The notes below the pieces were generated by a model. The model saw nothing but the letters and a program-made list of their open reading frames with translations. It was not told the DNA's origin and searched no databases. From an uncultured bacterium (GTDB taxonomy: Bacteria > Bacillota > Clostridia > Oscillospirales > Oscillospiraceae), in assembly GCA_949286295.1 (NCBI GenBank), contig CASECK010000021.1, forward strand, positions 1 through 9,314: DNA of 9,314 bases. Reading direction: 5' to 3'. Below, in pieces: positions 5,366 through 9,314 of this stretch (the first letter of the stretch is position 1; each line of letters starts with the position of its first letter). The position numbers and the translations under genes were made by a program.

Positions 5366-5379
5366 TTTTTTCGAAAAAA
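5366..5379. other. A/T palindrome upstream of the glmU promoter
   Basis: TTTTTTCGAAAAAA is a perfect 14-bp palindrome directly upstream of the -35 box. It could act as an AT-rich UP element or bend the DNA. A similar element, CTTTTTTGAAAAAAG, is at 1141-1155. Confidence 0.4.
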
Positions 5380-5400
5380 GCAAGAAAGGCGGATTTTTGT

Positions 5401-5440
5401 AAAAAACAGGGAAGAAGCGGCAAAAACCGCCCCACCCTGT
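5401..5440 (-). terminator. Intrinsic terminator of the HD-domain gene
   Basis: On the minus strand, ACAGGG (5435-5440) pairs with CCCTGT (5406-5411). An inner stem GCGG/CCGC is joined by several G-U pairs, and a TTTTTT tail follows. The hairpin begins 31 bases after the HD gene stop and separates it from the glmU promoter. Confidence 0.75.
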
Positions 5441-5471
5441 GGCAAACAGACCAAGGGAGAGGCGGCGCGGG

Positions 5472-5972
5472 TCATGTGGCGGCGGGTAGGGGCAGCACGC
5501 CCAGCCGCTCCCGCAGGCGGGAGGGGCGGCAGACGCGGGTCAGCTCCAGGGTGGCGCACACGGTATCCACCAGGTCCACCAGCCAGGCCTCCAGCGAGCG
5601 GGGCAGAGCGCCGCCCAGAGGCCACATATGGGACAGGATGATGTTGCGCTCCTTGTCGGACAGGTCGGTGACCTGGGCGGCGTTCCGGGCAGCGGCCCGG
5701 GGGTGGTCCAGGCACTGATTGCCCGGGTGGGCGGACCGGTCCCGGGAGTCATAGAGATACAGGTCGTGGAGCAGCCCGCCCCGGGCGGCGGCGTAGGCGT
5801 CCAGCCGCAGCAGCCGGGCCAGCCGGTAGGAGCTGAAGGCCACGAACAGGCTGTGGTCTAAGGTGGTGACCGGGCCGTGGTGTTTCCACCGGCCCATCAT
5901 CCGGACCTGGTGGGACTCCAGCAGCTCTCTGGTCAGGGCGACAAATTCCTCTTCCCGAAGGTTACGGGCCAT
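5472..5972 (-). CDS. HD-domain hydrolase, uncharacterised family
   Basis: This 166-residue protein has the HD metal-dependent phosphohydrolase signature. H32 lies in KHHGPVTTLDHS, followed by H40, and the paired H69-D70 sits in ARGGLLHDLYLYD. A downstream HMWPLGGALPR (H115) and LVDLVDTVCATLE supply the last histidine and aspartate. It resembles the small stand-alone HD proteins common in Clostridia, whose substrate is not known to me. There is no signal peptide or membrane segment, so it is probably cytoplasmic. The start at 5972 has GGAGGAG at good spacing. The gene has its own promoter (6023-6051) and terminator (5401-5440), so it looks monocistronic although it follows proA on the same strand. 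The metal and substrate cannot be inferred. Confidence 0.82.
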   Translation of the reverse strand: MARNLREEEFVALTRELLESHQVRMMGRWKHHGPVTTLDHSLFVAFSSYRLARLLRLDAYAAARGGLLHDLYLYDSRDRSAHPGNQCLDHPRAAARNAAQVTDLSDKERNIILSHMWPLGGALPRSLEAWLVDLVDTVCATLELTRVCRPSRLRERLGVLPLPAAT

Positions 5973-5989
5973 GGGACTCTCCTCCTTCC

Positions 5990-6010
5990 CCGCCCCCGGC
6001 CTGGGGGCGG
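5990..6010 (-). other. Leader hairpin of the HD-domain gene
   Basis: A perfect 8-bp stem CCGCCCCC/GGGGGCGG with a 5-base loop lies in the predicted leader, six bases upstream of the GGAGGAG ribosome site. It could influence translation; no U-run follows. Confidence 0.5.
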
Positions 6011-6022
6011 CTTTCACAGTGG

Positions 6023-6051
6023 ATGGTAGCACAGGGGCCGGCGGTTGTCAC
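6023..6051 (-). promoter_or_regulatory. Candidate promoter of the HD-domain gene
   Basis: On the minus strand, GTGACA (6046-6051), a 17-base spacer and TACCAT (6023-6028), with TG one base before the -10 (TGC), form an extended -10 candidate. It is the best match in the 117-bp gap after proA. Confidence 0.55.
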
Positions 6052-6089
6052 GGGCCAAATTCTTCCGCTCCCCGCCGGACGGGGCGCGG

Positions 6090-7334
6090 TCAGCGGATGT
6101 GCCCGCTGCCCCGGACGATGTATTTATAGGAGCACAGCTCCCGGAGCCCCAGAGGACCCCTGGCGTGGAGCTTCTGGGTGGAGATGCCCATCTCGCAGCC
6201 CAGGCCGAACTCCCCGCCGTCGGTAAAGCGGGTGGAGGCGTTCCAGTACACGGCGGCGGAGTCCACCTCCCGGGTGAAGCGGCTGGCGGCGGCGGGGTCG
6301 GCGGCCACGATACAGTCGCTGTGGTGGGTGGAGTGGGCGGCGATGTGGGCGATGGCCTGCTCCAGGCTGTCCACCACCCCCACGGCCAGTACGTAGTCCA
6401 GAAACTCCGTGTCAAAGTCCTCTGAAGCGGCGGGGACGCCGTCGATAATCTGCCCGGCGGCCTGGTCCAGCCGCAGCTGCACCGGGGGGCCGCCCCAGTG
6501 GGACAGCCGCTGCTTCAGCCGCGGCAGGAACTGCCCGGCCACCTCCCGGTGGACCAGGCACACCTCGGCGGCGTTGCACACCGAGGGGCGGGAGCATTTG
6601 GCGTTCTGGACGATGTCCAGGGCCATATCCAGGTCGGCGGAGCGGTCCACATAGATGTGGCAGATGCCGGTGCCCGTCTCCAGCACGGGGACGGCGGCGT
6701 GGTCCACACAGGCCCGGAAGAGGCCCGCGCCCCCCCGGGGGATGAGCAGGTCCACATAGCCCCGGGCGGCCATCAGCTCGTTGGCCGACTGGCGGCTGGT
6801 GTCCTCCACCAGGCCCAGGGCCTGGGGGGGCAGCCCGGCGGCGGCCAGCCCCTGGTGCAGGGCGTCCACGATGGCGGCGGCGGAGCGGTGGGCCTCCTTC
6901 CCGCTGCGCAGGATGCAGGCAGAGCCGGCCTTCAGGGCCAGCACGGCGGCGTCGGAGGTGACGTTGGGGCGGCTTTCATAGATGATGGCGATGACCCCCA
7001 GGGGCACCGCGGTCTTTTCGATGACCAGGCCGCCGGGCCGCTCCACCCGGTCCAGGACAGCGCCCACCGGGTCGGGCAGGGCGGCCACCTCCCGAATACC
7101 CTGGGCCATACCGGCGATGCGGCCCTCGTCCAGGGCCAACCGGTCCAGCATCACCTCGGAGATACTCCCCCGGGCGGCCTCCAGGTCCAGGGCGTTGGCG
7201 GCCAGGATGTCCCCCCGGCGCTGCTCCAGCGCATCGGCCATGGCCAGCAGGGCCTGGTTCTTGGTATCGGTCCCGGCCAGGGCCATGGCGGTCTTGGCCT
7301 GCCGGGCCTGAAGAAGCAGCTGCTGTGTCGTCAT
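6090..7334 (-). CDS. proA: Glutamate-5-semialdehyde dehydrogenase (gamma-glutamyl phosphate reductase)
   Basis: This 414-residue enzyme reduces gamma-glutamyl phosphate with NADPH to glutamate semialdehyde, the second step of proline synthesis. It is full length and belongs to the aldehyde dehydrogenase superfamily. The nucleophilic cysteine is C253 in [14 protein letters not shown]. Other blocks are [12 protein letters not shown] (119-130), [10 protein letters not shown] (197-206) and [14 protein letters not shown] (217-230). [20 protein letters not shown] near the C-terminus is typical of ProA. The start at 7334 has GAGGAA upstream. The LUD gene ends 36 bp upstream, so this is the last gene of the proline operon. 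After the stop there is only a short GC stem without a U-tract (about 6070-6085), then the promoter of the HD gene. Confidence 0.96.
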   Translation of the reverse strand: MTTQQLLLQARQAKTAMALAGTDTKNQALLAMADALEQRRGDILAANALDLEAARGSISEVMLDRLALDEGRIAGMAQGIREVAALPDPVGAVLDRVERPGGLVIEKTAVPLGVIAIIYESRPNVTSDAAVLALKAGSACILRSGKEAHRSAAAIVDALHQGLAAAGLPPQALGLVEDTSRQSANELMAARGYVDLLIPRGGAGLFRACVDHAAVPVLETGTGICHIYVDRSADLDMALDIVQNAKCSRPSVCNAAEVCLVHREVAGQFLPRLKQRLSHWGGPPVQLRLDQAAGQIIDGVPAASEDFDTEFLDYVLAVGVVDSLEQAIAHIAAHSTHHSDCIVAADPAAASRFTREVDSAAVYWNASTRFTDGGEFGLGCEMGISTQKLHARGPLGLRELCSYKYIVRGSGHIR

Positions 7335-7370
7335 AGCAATTCCTCGCTTCCCGATGGAATGTGGCGGGCG

Positions 7371-8000
7371 TCAGTACCCCAGGTCCTGGTCGATGAGGAC
7401 CACTTCCATCTGAATATCGTGCATACATTTCAAATAGAGCATCAGCCCGTTGCAGATGCGCTGGGGGCTGGCGCAGTTGGCGCAGCGGCCGGTGAAGGCG
7501 CAGGGCGTATTCAGCCCCAGCCGCCGGGCGTTTTTGGGGGCGGCCACAGACCTGACCCGCTGGACGGCCTGCTCCAGATTATCCGTGAGCTTGTTGCGCC
7601 CCAGCACAAAGTAGACCTTCCGGTGGCCGAACAGGGAGCCGGCCACCCGGTTGCCCGTGCTGTCCAGATTTACCAGCTCCCCCTGCATGGTGGCGGCGTT
7701 GGCCGAGGTGAGGAACACGTCGGTGAGCAGGCATTCCCGGGCGGTGTCCAGAAAGTCCTGGTCCGGCCGGGGGTGCTGGGGGTCCGTCACCTGGTTGTGG
7801 GCGCGCAGGGCCTCGAAGAGTCCCATGTCCACTAAGGTCATGGAATCGCCAAAGCCCACGGTGGTCCCGCGAATCTGAGCGCACAGATACTCCCGGGCCT
7901 CCTGGGCGCAGGGGGAGACGTGGACCGCATAGCCGTTGCGGGCGAAGGCCCGGGCCGCGGCCTGCAGGTCGAAGGGCTGAGCGGCGGCGTGCTGTTCCAT
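7371..8000 (-). CDS. LUD-domain protein (LutC/YkgG-like) inside the proline operon
   Basis: This 209-residue protein is a LUD-domain (lactate utilisation) family member. The best-known relatives, LutC and LutB, take part in L-lactate oxidation, but most small stand-alone members have no known function. Visible family blocks are TTVGFGDSMTL (46-56), LTSANAATMQGELVNLDS (97-114), GNRVAGSLFGHRKVYFVLG (116-134) and KLTDNLEQAVQRVR (137-150). Near the C-terminus four cysteines (C167, C173, C176, C183) lie in NTPCAFTGRCANCASPQRIC. They could bind a metal or an Fe-S cluster; that is inference. The start at 8000 has GGAGG eight bases upstream. The gene lies 28 bp after proB and 36 bp before proA on the same strand, so it is almost surely co-transcribed. 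LutA and LutB partners are absent from the window, so a role in lactate use is not supported here. Confidence 0.88.
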   Translation of the reverse strand: MEQHAAAQPFDLQAAARAFARNGYAVHVSPCAQEAREYLCAQIRGTTVGFGDSMTLVDMGLFEALRAHNQVTDPQHPRPDQDFLDTARECLLTDVFLTSANAATMQGELVNLDSTGNRVAGSLFGHRKVYFVLGRNKLTDNLEQAVQRVRSVAAPKNARRLGLNTPCAFTGRCANCASPQRICNGLMLYLKCMHDIQMEVVLIDQDLGY

Positions 8001-8028
8001 AAAAGCGGCCTCCTCTCCGGCGCGGGCC

Positions 8029-8796
8029 TCAGCGGCGGCCCACGAAGCGGGTGCCCACGGCGTTCCCCTGCGCGATGTCGTACAGCCGCTCAGGGTGCTC
8101 GCCGTTGGTGATAACCATGTCACAGCCCTGGGCGGTGACCATTTTGGCGGCCCTCAGCTTGGTGGCCATGCCGCCGGTGGCCAGCTCGCTGCCCTTGCCC
8201 CCGGCCAGGGCCTCAATCTGGGGGGTGACCTCCTCCACCGTGGGGATAAGGGCGGCCTTGGGGTCCTGCCGGGGGTCGGCGGTATACAGCCCCTCGATGT
8301 CGGACAGCAGGACCAGCAGCTGGGCCTTCACCGCGCAGGCCACGATGGCCCCCAGGGTGTCGTTGTCCCCCACCTTAATCTCGTCGGTGGCCACGGAGTC
8401 GTTCTCGTTGATGACGGGCAGGGCCCCCAGCTCCAGCAGCCGGGCCATGGTGTTTTCAAAGTTCTGCCGCCGGGTGGGGTCCTTCACGTCCTCGCTGGTC
8501 AGCAGAATCTGGGCCACGGTGTGGTTGTACTGGGAGAAGAGCCGGTCGTAGGTGTACATCAGCTCGCACTGCCCCACCGCGGCGGCGGCCTGCTTGGTGG
8601 GGATGTCGGAGGGCCGGCCGGGCAGGTTCAGCTTGCCGACCCCCATGCCGATGGCCCCCGAGGAGATGAGAATCACCTGGTGGCCGGCGTTTTTCAAATC
8701 GGAGAGCACTTTCACCAGCTCTTCCACGTGGCGGATGTTCAGCCGGCCGGTGGAGTGGGCCAGGGTGGACGTGCCGACTTTTACTGCGATTCGCAT
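8029..8796 (-). CDS. proB: Glutamate 5-kinase, form without PUA domain
   Basis: This 255-residue kinase phosphorylates glutamate to gamma-glutamyl phosphate, the first and usually feedback-controlled step of proline synthesis. It is the amino-acid-kinase domain only. Visible blocks are VKVGTSTL (5-12), LISSGAIGMG (43-52), VINENDSVATDEIKVGDNDT (128-147) and LLSDIEGLYTADPR, then the ATP-side ATGGMATKLRAA. The C-terminal PUA domain found in longer ProB proteins (about 365 residues) is missing. Short forms are known in other bacteria, so this is probably a functional enzyme. The start at 8796 follows an AAGGGG site on the minus strand. ProC lies 50 bp upstream and the LUD gene 28 bp downstream. 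Confidence 0.95.
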   Translation of the reverse strand: MRIAVKVGTSTLAHSTGRLNIRHVEELVKVLSDLKNAGHQVILISSGAIGMGVGKLNLPGRPSDIPTKQAAAAVGQCELMYTYDRLFSQYNHTVAQILLTSEDVKDPTRRQNFENTMARLLELGALPVINENDSVATDEIKVGDNDTLGAIVACAVKAQLLVLLSDIEGLYTADPRQDPKAALIPTVEEVTPQIEALAGGKGSELATGGMATKLRAAKMVTAQGCDMVITNGEHPERLYDIAQGNAVGTRFVGRR

Positions 8797-8846
8797 ATGG
8801 TTTATTCCCCTTTCCTGGTCGCGGGTCGCGGAAGGCGCGATAGCGG

Positions 8847-9314
8847 TTATTTCAACGCCAGCGTCTTTTCATAGGCGGCGGCCACCGCCTCCATGGCTGC
8901 CCCCCGGAAGCCCCGGGCCTCTAAGGCGCGGACCCCCTGGATGGTGGTCCCGCCGGGGGAGCACACTGCGTCCTTCAGCGCGCCTGGGTGGGCGCCGCTG
9001 TCCAGCACCATCTGGGCGGCCCCCGCCGTCATCTGGGCGGCATAGCGCAGGGCCTTGTCCCGGGGCAGGCCGCAGGCCACCCCCCCGTCGGCCAGGGCCT
9101 CGATGAACAGATAGGCGAAGGCCGGCCCGCAGCCGGACACGGCGCTGGCCGCATCCATCAGCCCCTCCTCCACCTGGTCCACCAGCCCCGCCGGGGCCAT
9201 GAGGGAGGCAAAGGCGTCCAGCTCCTCCTGGGTGACGTCCAGACCGCAGTACTGCACCACGCCCGCCCCCAGGGCGCTGGGGGTGTTGGGCATCATGCGG
9301 ATGACGGGGCAGCT
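8847..9314 (-). CDS. proC: Pyrroline-5-carboxylate reductase, C-terminal part
   Basis: The last 156 codons of ProC are present; the 5' end is beyond the right edge. ProC reduces pyrroline-5-carboxylate to proline with NAD(P)H. The fragment begins SCPVIRMMPNTPSALGAG, the end of the dinucleotide-binding domain. It continues with VSGCGPAFAYLFIEALADGG and GLPRDKALRYAAQM in the helical dimerisation domain. The signature LKDAVCSPGGTTIQGVRALE follows, near the C-terminus. The stop at 8847 is 50 bp before proB on the same strand, so ProC is the upstream member of this proline operon. The operon promoter is outside the window. Confidence 0.95.
   Translation of the reverse strand, partial: SCPVIRMMPNTPSALGAGVVQYCGLDVTQEELDAFASLMAPAGLVDQVEEGLMDAASAVSGCGPAFAYLFIEALADGGVACGLPRDKALRYAAQMTAGAAQMVLDSGAHPGALKDAVCSPGGTTIQGVRALEARGFRGAAMEAVAAAYEKTLALK

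Noticed and set aside
6498..7835. 445-codon plus-strand ORF opposite proA and the LUD gene
   Set aside because: It spans two real minus-strand genes and shows antisense-type composition.

Overview
The window is GC-rich (roughly two thirds G+C by eye) and reads as a chromosomal housekeeping region from a high-GC member of the Clostridia. The Shine-Dalgarno sites are strong (GGAGG type), the promoters are SigA-like, the glmU-prs-pth order is the classic Firmicutes one, and the protein sequences resemble those of Oscillospiraceae gut anaerobes such as the Flavonifractor/Lawsonibacter group. That placement is inference from protein style, not a search result. I see no phage, IS, CRISPR, tRNA or rRNA features.

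Layout, left to right. (1) Positions 1-344 hold the N-terminal part of mnmG on the minus strand, cut by the window edge. It diverges from tadA (450-962, plus) across a 105-bp gap with two back-to-back SigA promoters whose -35 boxes overlap. Both enzymes modify the wobble base (position 34) of tRNAs. (2) Positions 963-1390 are a 428-bp region between two converging genes. It holds two diverged direct repeats about 205 bp apart, several GC-rich hairpins, a possible 38-codon ORF on the minus strand and the strong intrinsic terminator of the next gene. (3) A thiolase gene (1391-2650, minus) has its own promoter at 2719-2747. (4) A minus-strand cluster follows in transcription order: a GlmU-type acetyltransferase without the pyrophosphorylase domain (4591-5274), prs (3519-4502) and pth (2802-3392), led by a good promoter at 5324-5360. 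(5) A small HD-domain hydrolase gene (5472-5972, minus) has its own promoter and terminator. (6) A proline-synthesis operon on the minus strand is transcribed proC (partial, enters from the right edge), proB (8029-8796), a LUD-domain gene (7371-8000) and proA (6090-7334), with gaps of only 28-50 bp.

How the genes work together. ProB, ProA and ProC make proline from glutamate. The LUD protein sits inside that operon without an obvious role. The GlmU-like protein would make GlcNAc-1-phosphate for cell-wall precursors, Prs makes PRPP for nucleotides, and Pth recycles peptidyl-tRNA. The thiolase would feed acetyl-CoA into a C4 (probably butyrate) pathway, although no partner genes are in view.

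No clearly novel system is visible. The points most worth a second look are the paired repeat/hairpin/small-ORF units after tadA, the LUD gene embedded in the proline operon, the single-domain Cys-rich GlmU, and the shared-promoter arrangement of mnmG and tadA.
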